A DNA stretch of 6,052 nucleotides from Vulcanimicrobiota bacterium (GCA_028287545.1 JAQBPL010000235.1:1-6052); one strand, 5' to 3'. Shown: positions 1-6,052, counted from the stretch's first letter. Translations and numbers: made by a program. Notes: generated by a model from the sequence alone, not told the origin.

Positions 1-1
1 G

Positions 2-19
2 AAGCGCGTCACGTCGTAG
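2..19 (+). CDS. possible last codons of an upstream gene (partial)
   Basis: The frame starting at base 2 reads Lys-Arg-Val-Thr-Ser and then a TAG stop at 17-19, two bases before the sigma-factor ATG. Such tight spacing is typical of an operon in which the sigma gene is coupled to the preceding gene. In SigB/SigF systems that gene is often an anti-sigma kinase (RsbW/SpoIIAB). Only five codons are visible, so neither the product nor the existence of the gene can be established. Confidence 0.3.
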   Translation, partial: KRVTS

Positions 20-21
20 CG

Positions 22-849
22 ATGTCATCCTCTGTTCCTCACGTCGACGAGGAACGCTGGGATCGCAACCGCGCTCGGGCCGCTTTCGCGCGCTTCGCCG
101 AGCTGCGTGCGAACCGCGACCTCGACAGCGGACCCGATCATTCGGGGGTCAGCGAGTACGATCGGCTGCGCAACGAACTCGTCGTCGCGCACCTCAACCT
201 CGTGCGATACCTGGCGGTCAAATTTGCGAATCGCGGCGAAGCGCTCGACGATCTGATTCAGGTCGGCACCGTGGGTCTGCTCAAGGCGATCGACCGCTTC
301 GACCTCGAGCGCGGCGTCGAGTTCACCACGTATGCGACGCCGACGATCGTCGGCGAGATCAAGCGCTACTTCCGCGACAAAGGCTGGGCGGTCAAGGTTC
401 CGCGCCGTCTTCAGGAACTCAACCTCGCGGTCAATCGCGCCAACGAGAAGCTCACGGTGAAGCTCGGCCACTCGCCGACCGTCACCGAACTGGCGCAGCA
501 CCTCGGCGCCTCGGAAGAAGACATCCTCGAGGCGCAGGAACTCGGTCAGGCTTACAACCTGCTCTCGCTCGACACCGAGCTCAACGGCGAGGGCGACAAG
601 AAATCGCAGACGCTGGCTGACTACGTCGGCCAGAACGACGCGGGGCTCGAACTGCTCGAGGACCGCGCCAACCTCGAACGCGCGTTCCAGGTCCTGACCG
701 GCCGGGAACGGGTGATCCTCTACCTGCGCTTCTACGAGAGCGTCTCGCAGACCGAGATCGCCAAGCGTCTCAACGTCTCGCAGATGCACGTCTCGCGGCT
801 GCAGCAGAAAGCGCTCGAGAAGCTCAAGAACTTCCTCCAGGAGAAGTAG
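22..849 (+). CDS. RNA polymerase sigma factor, SigB/SigF/SigG (group 3 sigma-70) family
   Basis: This 275-residue protein is a sigma-70 family factor that would direct core RNA polymerase to a dedicated promoter set. Regions 2 to 4 are all present; there is no region 1.1. Region 2 covers about residues 52-130, including LVRYLAVKFANRG, DDLIQVGTVGLLKAIDRFD and the DNA-contacting stretch FTTYATPTIVGEIKRYFRDKGW. VPRRLQEL (127-133) leads into region 3 (to about 205), with the SPTVTELAQHLG helix-turn-helix. Region 4 (about 212-275) ends in a second helix-turn-helix, SQTEIAKRLNVSQMHVSRL. In known members this family controls general stress or sporulation and is held by an anti-sigma kinase. Length and motif order are normal. 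ATG 22 is the first start after the TAG at 17-19. No good Shine-Dalgarno sequence precedes it, which fits translational coupling to an upstream gene. The family is secure; whether it is SigB-like or SigF-like in role is not. Confidence 0.95.
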   Translation: MSSSVPHVDEERWDRNRARAAFARFAELRANRDLDSGPDHSGVSEYDRLRNELVVAHLNLVRYLAVKFANRGEALDDLIQVGTVGLLKAIDRFDLERGVEFTTYATPTIVGEIKRYFRDKGWAVKVPRRLQELNLAVNRANEKLTVKLGHSPTVTELAQHLGASEEDILEAQELGQAYNLLSLDTELNGEGDKKSQTLADYVGQNDAGLELLEDRANLERAFQVLTGRERVILYLRFYESVSQTEIAKRLNVSQMHVSRLQQKALEKLKNFLQEK

Positions 850-852
850 GGC

Positions 853-891
853 GGGCGACCGGGGGCCTCTGGCGAATCCCATCGGTCGCCC
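853..891 (+). promoter_or_regulatory. perfect 9-bp inverted repeat abutting the alaS start codon
   Basis: GGGCGACCG at 853-861 is the exact reverse complement of CGGTCGCCC at 883-891, with a 21-base loop between them. The right arm ends one base before the alaS ATG at 892. An RNA hairpin here would occupy the position where a ribosome binding site should lie, and no Shine-Dalgarno sequence is visible in the gap. There is no U-run, so it is not a standard intrinsic terminator, and no T-box element is seen. It could be a translational control hairpin, an operator for a dimeric protein, or chance in GC-rich DNA. Confidence 0.5.
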
Positions 892-3501
892 ATGACTTCC
901 CAAGAACTTCGTCAAGCGTTCGTCGACTATTTCGTGCGGAACGGACACGCAGCTCTGCCGTCCGCCTCGCTGATCCCCGATGAGATGAGCACGACGCTCT
1001 TCACGATCGCCGGGATGGAGCAGTTCGTTCCGGTCTTCCTCGGCGAAGCGCCCGCCCCGGCGCCGCGCGCGGTGACGGTGCAGCGCTGCCTGCGGGTCGC
1101 CGGCGCGAAGTCCGACATCGAAAACGTTGGCCGTACCGGACGGCACGGGACGTTCCTCGAGATGCTCGGGAACTTTTCGTTCGGCGACTATTACAAGTCC
1201 GAAGCGATCCGCTTCGCGTGGGAGTTTCTTACGACCGTCATGAAGGTTGACCCGGCGAAGCTCTACGTGACGGTGCACGTCTCGGACGACGAAGCGCAGC
1301 GGCTGTGGGAGAACGAGATCGGTCTCGATCCCGCTCGCATCACGCGGTGGGACGAAGACAACTTCTGGACGATGGGCGCGACCGGGCCGTGCGGTCCGTG
1401 CACGGAGATCTTCTACGACACCGGCGTCGAGAACGCGTCGGGCCCTGACGACGACGGGCCGAACAAGGGCGATCGCTTCGTCGAGATTTGGAACGTCGTC
1501 TTCCAGCAGTACAATCGCGGCATCGACGGCGCGCTCTCCGACCTTCCGCGCAAGGCGATCGACACCGGTGCGGGGTTTGAACGCATGCTGGCGGTCGCGA
1601 ACGGCAAAGTCTCGATGTACGAGACGGATCTGTTCACCGATCTCATCGCAGCGCAGCCCGCCGTCGGCCAGACGACGCTCGCGCCGCAGGAACAACTCGT
1701 GCGCCGCCGCATCATCGCGGACCACGCGCGCGCGGCGACGTTTCTGATCGCCGACGGCGTGTATCCGTCGAACACCGAACGCGGGTTCGTGCTGCGGTTT
1801 CTGATTCGCCGGGCGATTCGCAACGGCCGTCTGCTCGGGTATCCGCGCGAGTTCATGGCCGACCTGGCCGGCGCCGTGGTCGCGTCGCTGGAGAGCGGCT
1901 ATCCGGAATTGGGCGCACGCTTGGGCGACGTGCAGAACGCCTTGCGGACTGAGGAAGCCGGTTTCTTGCGTACGCTCGATCGCGGGATCGAGCTGCTCGA
2001 GCACCTCATCGACGACGCGATCTCCGACTGCACGCGGCTGATCAGCGGCGAAGACGCCTTTGCGCTGCACGACACCTACGGTTTTCCGTACGAGCTGACG
2101 CGCGAGATCGCCGGCGAGCGCGGCGTCGCCGTCGACTCGGTCGGCTTCGAGCAGAAGATGACCGAGCAGCGCGAACGCGCGCGCGCCGACGCCGCCGCGA
2201 AACGCGGCATCGTCACCGTCGCCGATGCCCCCGCAATCGCATCGTCGTTCGAGGGGTACGGCGGACTCGAGGCCGACGGAACGATCCTCGCGATCCTGAC
2301 CTCGGGCAGCACGGCCGACGAGATCGAGGCCGGCACCGAAGCGCGCGTCGTGCTCGACCGCACGTCGTTCTACGCCGAGAAGGGCGGTCAGGTCGGCGAC
2401 CACGGGCGCATCACGCACGGCGACGCCGTCTTCGAAGTCACCGACACGCAGTTCGCGGGCGACGCGATCGCGCATCACGGCCGGCTGATCGCCGGGAAAC
2501 TTCGCGCCGGCGACGCCGTGCACACGACCGTCTATCCGGAATGGCGCGAAGAGATCCGACGGCATCACACCTCGGCGCATCTGCTGCAGCGCGCCCTCAA
2601 GGACGTGCTCGGCGAGGAGATCGTGCAGGCCGGTTCGTGGGTCGGCGTCGACCGCATGCGGTTCGATTTTCGCAGTCCGGCCGGCGCGCTGTCGCCGGCG
2701 CAGAAGCGCGCCGTGATGCAGCGGGTCAACGAGCTGATCCGCGACGATCACCACCAGGACATGAACGAATTGCCGATCGAGGATGCCAAGGCCACCGGCG
2801 CGATCACGATGGCCGGCGAGAAGTACGGCGACCGGGTTCGCGTCGTGCGCTTCGGCCCGTCGGTCGAATTCTGCGGCGGGACGCACGCGCACACGACGGG
2901 CGAACTCGGTCTGTTCGTCCTGCTCAGCGAAAGCTCGATCGGCAGCGGCGTGCGGCGCATCGAGGCGGTCGTCTCGAAGGCGGCCGAAGCGTACGTCGAA
3001 CGCCAACAGGATACGTTGGCCGCGCTCGGCGAGAGCCTCTCGGCGAAGCCGGACGAACTCCTCGAACGGGTCGAACGCCTGCAGAGCGACGTGCGCGACT
3101 TGCAGAAAGCGATGGCCGACTTCAAAGCCCGGCTCGCTTCGTCGGATGCGGCGGCGTACGTGGAGCGCGCGCAGGAGATCGGCCGCGTGCGGCTCGTCGC
3201 GGCGGTCGTTCCCGAGGCGAACGCGGATGCGGTGCGCACGCTCGGCAACGCGATTCGCTCGCGGTTGAAGTCCGGCGTGATCGCGCTGGTCGGCGTCGAC
3301 GGCGACACCGCGTCGCTGTTCGTCAGCGCCAGCGACGACGCCGTGAAAGCGGGCGTTCACGCCGGGAACCTGGTGAAGGCGGCGGCGCCGCTCGTGGGCG
3401 GCAAAGGCGGCGGTGCGCCGGCGCAAGCGCAAGGCGGCGGCAAGGATCCCGCCGGGGCGGACGCGGCGCTTGCCGCGATGCGTTCGCTGCTCTCGGCATG
3501 A
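892..3501 (+). CDS. alaS: alanyl-tRNA synthetase
   Basis: This cytoplasmic enzyme charges tRNA-Ala with alanine and removes mischarged serine or glycine. The 869-residue length is normal for bacterial AlaRS. The class II catalytic core occupies about 1-245: motif 2 is at RHGTFLEMLGNFSFGDYYK (from 84), WNVVFQQYNR follows, and motif 3 is GAGFERML (226-233). The tRNA-recognition region contains DHARAATFLIADGVYPSNTE and RRAIRNGRLLG. The editing domain carries the metal-site residues H559 and H563 (HTSAH) and C661 and H665 (CGGTH). A short coiled coil at about 724-750 precedes the C-Ala domain, which ends with the glycine-rich VGGKGGGAPAQAQGGG (835-850). No key residue is missing. ATG 892 is the first start codon in frame after the sigma stop: the 14 intervening codons contain no ATG, GTG, TTG or CTG. 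The spacing suggests cotranscription with the sigma gene. Confidence 0.98.
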   Translation: MTSQELRQAFVDYFVRNGHAALPSASLIPDEMSTTLFTIAGMEQFVPVFLGEAPAPAPRAVTVQRCLRVAGAKSDIENVGRTGRHGTFLEMLGNFSFGDYYKSEAIRFAWEFLTTVMKVDPAKLYVTVHVSDDEAQRLWENEIGLDPARITRWDEDNFWTMGATGPCGPCTEIFYDTGVENASGPDDDGPNKGDRFVEIWNVVFQQYNRGIDGALSDLPRKAIDTGAGFERMLAVANGKVSMYETDLFTDLIAAQPAVGQTTLAPQEQLVRRRIIADHARAATFLIADGVYPSNTERGFVLRFLIRRAIRNGRLLGYPREFMADLAGAVVASLESGYPELGARLGDVQNALRTEEAGFLRTLDRGIELLEHLIDDAISDCTRLISGEDAFALHDTYGFPYELTREIAGERGVAVDSVGFEQKMTEQRERARADAAAKRGIVTVADAPAIASSFEGYGGLEADGTILAILTSGSTADEIEAGTEARVVLDRTSFYAEKGGQVGDHGRITHGDAVFEVTDTQFAGDAIAHHGRLIAGKLRAGDAVHTTVYPEWREEIRRHHTSAHLLQRALKDVLGEEIVQAGSWVGVDRMRFDFRSPAGALSPAQKRAVMQRVNELIRDDHHQDMNELPIEDAKATGAITMAGEKYGDRVRVVRFGPSVEFCGGTHAHTTGELGLFVLLSESSIGSGVRRIEAVVSKAAEAYVERQQDTLAALGESLSAKPDELLERVERLQSDVRDLQKAMADFKARLASSDAAAYVERAQEIGRVRLVAAVVPEANADAVRTLGNAIRSRLKSGVIALVGVDGDTASLFVSASDDAVKAGVHAGNLVKAAAPLVGGKGGGAPAQAQGGGKDPAGADAALAAMRSLLSA

Positions 3502-4184
3502 TGATCGCGTTCATCGCCGCCGGCGGGGTGCAACTGGCCGCGCTCGCCGCGCCGTCGATTGCGCCGGCGCCGTCGCCGACCGCGGTCATGCAGCGCTACG
3601 AACGCGCGCTCGCGGCCGCCAAGGAACCGCATACGTTCACGGTCGAGTTCACGCTGGAGCAGACGGGAACGCGATCGCTGGACCAGACGCACCGGATCTT
3701 CCGCGCCGGCACGGACGAACGCGACGAAATCATCGCGATGAACGGAACGCGCGCTCCGAACGCTGCGGTGCGGATCTTCCGCGGACGTCCGTATCGCTAC
3801 GCGGTGACGAAGTTAGCGCCGCGTCCCGCGCAGTACGACTTCACCTACGTCGGGCCGCACAAGAACGGGCATCATGTCGACTACGTGTTCCGGTTGACGC
3901 CGAAGACGCCGAAGACGTTCCACTTTACCGAAGTCGCGATCGACGGGGTGACGTATCTGCCGGGCTCCGTCACGTTTGCGTCGGGTCCGAACGTGGGCGG
4001 CAGCGTGACGTTCGCGAAGAGCGAGAAGTATTGGGTGGCGACGTCCGCCGGCGCATCGGCCAGCGGAAAGGCCGGGATCGCGCACGAGCGGCTCACGTTC
4101 TCGAACTGGCGGTTCCCGAAGACGCTGCCGCGGTCGACGTTCGCGGCGCGCCCGTTGCCGACTGCTCCGCCCGCCCCTGGATGA
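3498..4184 (+). CDS. putative exported protein of unknown function
   Basis: This 228-residue protein is not one I recognise. It starts at ATG 3498, which overlaps the alaS stop as ATGA; a second in-frame ATG follows at 3501. Translation is therefore probably coupled to alaS. The N-terminus is hydrophobic and Ala-rich ([19 protein letters not shown]) and resembles a Sec signal peptide, although it lacks the usual positive charge before the hydrophobic core. A helix around [14 protein letters not shown] (29-42) is followed by alternating hydrophobic and polar stretches that suggest beta-strands, for example [27 protein letters not shown] and [14 protein letters not shown]. The overall pattern recalls LolA/LolB-like lipoprotein-carrier folds, but that is a loose inference. 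The C-terminus is Pro-rich. Codon use is like that of alaS, which supports real coding. Its last 304 bases lie opposite the 3' end of the FecR-type gene. Confidence 0.8.
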   Translation: MMIAFIAAGGVQLAALAAPSIAPAPSPTAVMQRYERALAAAKEPHTFTVEFTLEQTGTRSLDQTHRIFRAGTDERDEIIAMNGTRAPNAAVRIFRGRPYRYAVTKLAPRPAQYDFTYVGPHKNGHHVDYVFRLTPKTPKTFHFTEVAIDGVTYLPGSVTFASGPNVGGSVTFAKSEKYWVATSAGASASGKAGIAHERLTFSNWRFPKTLPRSTFAARPLPTAPPAPG

Positions 4185-5512
4185 GGCCGCGGTCGCGGCA
4201 CCGGTGACGGCGGCGTCGCGGTCGGCGTCGACGTCGGCAATGCCCCCGGCGGTCGCGCAAGCCCGCCTCTGCCGCCCGGCGTCGGCGTCGGTGTCGGAGT
4301 GGGAGTCGGCGTTGAAGTTGGTGTCGGCGTCGGCGTGGGTGTCGGCGTTGGAGTCGGCGTTGGCGTCGGCGTCGGCGTCGGCGTCGGGGTTGGCGTCGGC
4401 GTCGGGGTTGGCGTCGGCGTTGGCGTTGGAGTAGGCGTTGGAGTCGGCGTTGGCGTTGGCGTCGGCGTTGGCGTCGGCGTCGGCGTTGGAGTAGGCGTCG
4501 GCGTTGGCGTTGGCGTTGGCGTCGGCGAAGGAGTCGGACTTGGTGTCGCCGTCGGGGTCGGCGAAGGAGTCGGACTTGGTGTCGCCGTCGGGGTCGGCGA
4601 AGGAGTCGGACTTGGTGTCGCCGTCGGCGTCGGTGAAGGCGTCGGACTTGGTGTCGCCGTCGGCGTGGACGACGCTGCGAATGTCGGCGCGGGCGTCGGC
4701 GCGTCGTTGCCGCTCGAATGTGCCTGCGCTGCGATGACCGCGGCGCCCGCGACCGCGCCGAGAATCGCGAGCGTCTGTCCAGCCGGGTCGCCCGGCGGCG
4801 GCGGCGCAGTTTGCAGGTATCCGGTCGGGTCGTTGAACGCGGTCGAGACGCCGCATGCGGCGAGCGGATTGCGCCCGCCTTCAAACGCGCGGAACGCCGG
4901 GTTGTCGACGCTCGTGCTGCTCGTGGTCGATGCCGCGGCGTCCGCGGCGCTGCCGAGAATCGTCGTCGTCTGACACGTCACCGGCGTCGACGTCGTGCCG
5001 CCGCTTGTCACGACGACGTCGCCGGGCTTGCAGTCGACGCACGCCAGCTGCGTCCCGCGCGGCCCGGCAACAAGGTAGCCCTCGGTGCCTGAGACCGCGA
5101 TGCGCGCCGACGGCGTCGAGAACAGCAACGGCGCATGCGTTCCCGGCGGACGCCGAATCGTGAAGTGAATGATGCCGGACTCGAGCCGCAGCGCGTTCCG
5201 TCCGTTTTCCGCTTCGCCCGGAGCGGCGATCCACAGCGTCGTGCGCTCGCCGATCGCGACTTCCGATCCGCCGGGCATGCGCAGCAGCGCGCGCGCGTCC
5301 CGCGCGGTGACCGCGAACGCGCCGTCGTGCAGCAGCAGGCGGTCGTCGACGGCCCGCAGCGCGGATTGCGCGGTTTCGCGCACACTGACGGAGCCGGCGA
5401 CGCGCAAAAGCTCGTTCTCGCCTCCTGGCGCCGCGTGAAGCGGAGCGCAGATGCCGAGAATGACGAGCGCACACAGAACCCCCGCCTGTGTTCGGCCGGC
5501 CATCCGTCGCAT
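3881..5512 (-). CDS. secreted FecR-domain protein with long Pro-Thr repeat tail
   Basis: The 543-residue reading frame begins with a good Sec signal peptide: basic residues, the core [15 protein letters not shown], and likely cleavage after LHA (residue 27). Residues about 35-170 form a FecR-like domain, with [44 protein letters not shown] and the hallmark [17 protein letters not shown] (132-148). A CxxC pair lies at C158 and C161. An Ala/Gly-rich hydrophobic helix (about 246-263) may span or anchor in a membrane. Residues about 283-412 are Pro-Thr repeats, and 413-446 remain Pro-rich. The last 100 residues (444-543) are entirely antisense to the neighbouring + gene and look like run-on sequence, so the real C-terminus is uncertain. 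FecR domains elsewhere act in sensing or envelope functions; there is no adjacent ECF sigma factor or TonB receptor here, so classical iron signalling is unlikely. The start at 5512 follows AAGGAA; Met4 (5503) is an alternative. Confidence 0.85.
   Translation of the reverse strand: MRRMAGRTQAGVLCALVILGICAPLHAAPGGENELLRVAGSVSVRETAQSALRAVDDRLLLHDGAFAVTARDARALLRMPGGSEVAIGERTTLWIAAPGEAENGRNALRLESGIIHFTIRRPPGTHAPLLFSTPSARIAVSGTEGYLVAGPRGTQLACVDCKPGDVVVTSGGTTSTPVTCQTTTILGSAADAAASTTSSTSVDNPAFRAFEGGRNPLAACGVSTAFNDPTGYLQTAPPPPGDPAGQTLAILGAVAGAAVIAAQAHSSGNDAPTPAPTFAASSTPTATPSPTPSPTPTATPSPTPSPTPTATPSPTPSPTPTATPSPTPSPTPTPTPTPTPTPTPTPTPTPTPTPTPTPTPTPTPTPTPTPTPTPTPTPTPTPTPTPTPTPTPTPTPTPTSTPTPTPTPTPTPGGRGGLARPPGALPTSTPTATPPSPVPRPRPHPGAGGAVGNGRAANVDRGSVFGNRQFENVSRSCAIPAFPLADAPADVATQYFSLFANVTLPPTFGPDANVTEPGRYVTPSIATSVKWNVFGVFGVNRNT
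4277..4664 (-). repeat. Pro-Thr-coding hexanucleotide repeat array
   Basis: On the + strand this is a long run of GTNGGN hexamers (GTCGGC, GTTGGC, GTTGGA, GTCGGG and others), coding (Pro-Thr)n on the minus strand. Differences between units fall almost wholly at the wobble position of the Pro (CCN) and Thr (ACN) codons. One Ser codon (TCA) interrupts the run near its C-terminal end. Unit length is a multiple of three, so gain or loss of whole units changes protein length but not frame. The left part (about 4277-4520) is the plain hexamer array; the right part is the 36-bp repeat described separately. Confidence 0.95.
4521..4664 (-). repeat. four tandem 36-bp repeats coding a 12-residue Pro/Thr/Ser/Ala unit
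   Basis: Copies lie at 4521-4556, 4557-4592, 4593-4628 and 4629-4664. Each codes [12 protein letters not shown] on the minus strand, out to the repeat phase. Copies 1 and 2 are identical, copy 3 differs from them by one base, and copy 4 by three. All the differences are silent in the FecR-protein frame. The near-identity suggests recent tandem duplication. It forms the membrane-proximal half of the Pro-Thr region, next to the hydrophobic helix. Confidence 0.95.
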
Positions 5513-5587
5513 GTGTTCCTTGGCGTTCCCTTCGGCTCGATTGGCTCCTCGTCCGAACCGCGCGGCCTACGGCGGCGTAACCCCTGT
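5513..5587. promoter_or_regulatory. divergent intergenic region between the FecR-type gene and the cupredoxin gene
   Basis: This 75-bp spacer separates two genes pointing away from each other, so it must hold promoters for both unless one lies inside a neighbouring gene. I do not see a convincing -35/-10 pair in either direction. It is followed by genes with signal peptides on both sides, so shared control of two exported products is possible but not shown by any operator I can recognise. Confidence 0.5.
5516..5521 (-). promoter_or_regulatory. ribosome binding site of the FecR-type gene
   Basis: The minus strand reads AAGGAA, then CAC, then ATG at 5512. This is the only clear Shine-Dalgarno-like sequence at a start in the window. 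Its spacing is somewhat short for ATG 5512 and somewhat long for the in-frame ATG at 5503, so it supports this start region without fully deciding between the two. Confidence 0.5.
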
Positions 5588-5917
5588 ATGCGATTGCTGC
5601 TCTCCGCCGCGCTGCTCGCGGCCCTCATCCCCGCACCCGTGCATGCGGCGAACCCGCCCTCGCCCACGACGGTGCACATACGCGACGACAAATTCGTCCC
5701 CGCCGCCGTCACCGTCGCGGCCGGTCAGAACGTCGTCTTCATCAACGACGACGACGACGCGCACACGGTGACGGCGGACGACCAGTCGTGGGATTCCGAA
5801 GGACTCAATCAAGGCCAACAGTGGCAGCACGCTTTTGCGAAGGCGGGGAAGATTGCGTACCACTGCACCGTGCACCCGTTCATGAAGGGCACGATCGTCG
5901 TGCGGAGCGCGCCATGA
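5588..5917 (+). CDS. secreted type 1 copper protein (cupredoxin, plastocyanin/amicyanin-like)
   Basis: This 109-residue protein is a small exported blue-copper electron-transfer type protein. A signal peptide (MRLLLSAALLAALIPAPVHA) is probably cleaved after Ala20. The mature domain has the cupredoxin pattern: VHIRDDKFVPAAVTVAAGQ, then FINDDDDAHTVTADD, then a C-terminal copper loop. The four expected type 1 copper ligands are visible: H59 in DAHTV, and C93, H96 and M99 in YHCTVHPFM (C-x2-H-x2-M spacing, as in short-loop cupredoxins such as amicyanin). The length is normal for a single-domain member. The acidic run just before H59 comes from consecutive GAC codons. No good Shine-Dalgarno sequence precedes ATG 5588, but the start is fixed by the signal peptide. 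Its stop overlaps the next start as ATGA, so it forms an operon with the metallophosphoesterase. Its redox partner is unknown. Confidence 0.95.
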   Translation: MRLLLSAALLAALIPAPVHAANPPSPTTVHIRDDKFVPAAVTVAAGQNVVFINDDDDAHTVTADDQSWDSEGLNQGQQWQHAFAKAGKIAYHCTVHPFMKGTIVVRSAP

Positions 5918-6052
5918 AACGCGGAAATTTTCTCAACCATGTCGCCTGGACGGGCGCCGGAATCGTCTACGTCATGGGTGCCGACGGCATCATGCGCGCG
6001 GCCGACGCGGCGCCGGCAGGCTTCTCGTTCGTCCAGATCAGCGACAGCCACA
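5914..6052 (+). CDS. metallophosphoesterase (calcineurin-like), N-terminal part, cut by window end
   Basis: The first 46 residues are visible, starting at ATG 5914 within the cupredoxin stop (ATGA). The N-terminus MKRGNFLNHVAWTGAGIVYV resembles a Tat-type signal, with Lys-Arg in place of the usual twin Arg, FL two residues later, and a weakly hydrophobic core. After an Ala-rich linker comes FSFVQISDSH. This is the first metal-binding motif of calcineurin-like phosphoesterases (D-x-H, with D44 and H46 as predicted metal ligands) at the start of the first beta-strand. The other metal motifs (GD, GNH[DE] and the later His residues) lie beyond the window. The overlap suggests translational coupling and a shared role for the two exported proteins, but the substrate cannot be deduced. 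Confidence 0.85.
   Translation, partial: MKRGNFLNHVAWTGAGIVYVMGADGIMRAADAAPAGFSFVQISDSH

Noticed and set aside
850..891. Read-through of the sigma-factor TAG to give a sigma-AlaRS fusion
   Set aside because: The two genes are in the same frame with no stop in the gap, but this is expected by chance for 14 GC-rich codons. Both proteins have normal ends, and there is no recoding signal.
853..891. Intrinsic terminator after the sigma factor
   Set aside because: The loop is long and no T-run follows the stem; the stem runs straight into the alaS start codon.
25..3432. A 1135-codon open frame on the minus strand, antisense to both the sigma factor and alaS
   Set aside because: Its codons align exactly with the sense codons of both genes, which share one phase. 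A stop would need sense TTA, CTA or TCA, which this GC-rich codon usage avoids. The translation is Arg/Asp/Ala-rich with no domain, so it is a by-product of codon bias.
2541..3497. Upstream in-frame extension of the unknown exported protein inside alaS
   Set aside because: This stretch is an Arg-rich shadow of alaS. The hydrophobic leader and the ATGA junction place the start at 3498 or 3501.
4277..4664. CRISPR array or non-coding satellite
   Set aside because: The units are directly adjacent with no spacers, their length is a multiple of three, and the variation is silent in the coding frame.
4299..4973. A + strand frame coding a long Gly-Val repeat
   Set aside because: It shares wobble bases with the Pro-Thr frame, so it looks conserved, but it has no plausible start outside the repeat, no domain and no signal peptide. 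It is antisense to a gene with clear domain structure.
5747..5758. GAC trinucleotide run in the cupredoxin gene as an unstable repeat
   Set aside because: There are only about four units, and acidic residues before the first copper His are common in this protein type.

Overview
The window is GC-rich, tightly packed bacterial chromosome. All third codon positions are strongly G/C and the longest gene-free stretch is 75 bp. The mix suggests a deep-branching, environmental, probably Gram-negative-type bacterium: a SigB/SigF-family sigma factor joined to alanyl-tRNA synthetase, a secreted FecR-domain protein with a Pro-Thr tail, and a cupredoxin plus metallophosphoesterase pair. Candidatus Eremiobacterota (WPS-2) is my best guess, from memory of similar gene content only. 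No marker here proves the phylum.

Layout, left to right. Positions 1-19 may hold the last codons of an upstream gene on the + strand. A complete SigB/SigF/SigG-type sigma factor (22-849, +) follows, then a 42-bp gap containing a perfect 9-bp inverted repeat whose right arm touches the next start codon. A complete alanyl-tRNA synthetase (892-3501, +) comes next. An ATGA overlap links it to a small exported protein of unknown function (3498-4184, +). Facing these is a minus-strand gene (complement of 3881-5512) for a secreted FecR-domain protein. Its Pro-Thr region is built from a 36-bp repeat (four copies) and a longer hexanucleotide array. In the only plausible reading frame it finds no stop codon before it runs 304 bp antisense into the unknown gene. 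A 75-bp divergent spacer separates it from a secreted type 1 copper protein (5588-5917, +). That gene overlaps by ATGA the start of a metallophosphoesterase (5914 to the window edge, +).

The left half looks like one + strand transcription unit (sigma factor, alaS, unknown exported protein). The right half is a divergent pair concerned with exported proteins: a FecR-type envelope protein on one side and a copper protein with a phosphoesterase on the other. I see no rRNA, tRNA, CRISPR array, insertion sequence or phage gene. The points most worth a second look are the hairpin at the alaS start, the wobble-only variation in the Pro-Thr repeat, and the antisense C-terminal run-on of the FecR gene. 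I do not see a clearly new multi-gene system here.
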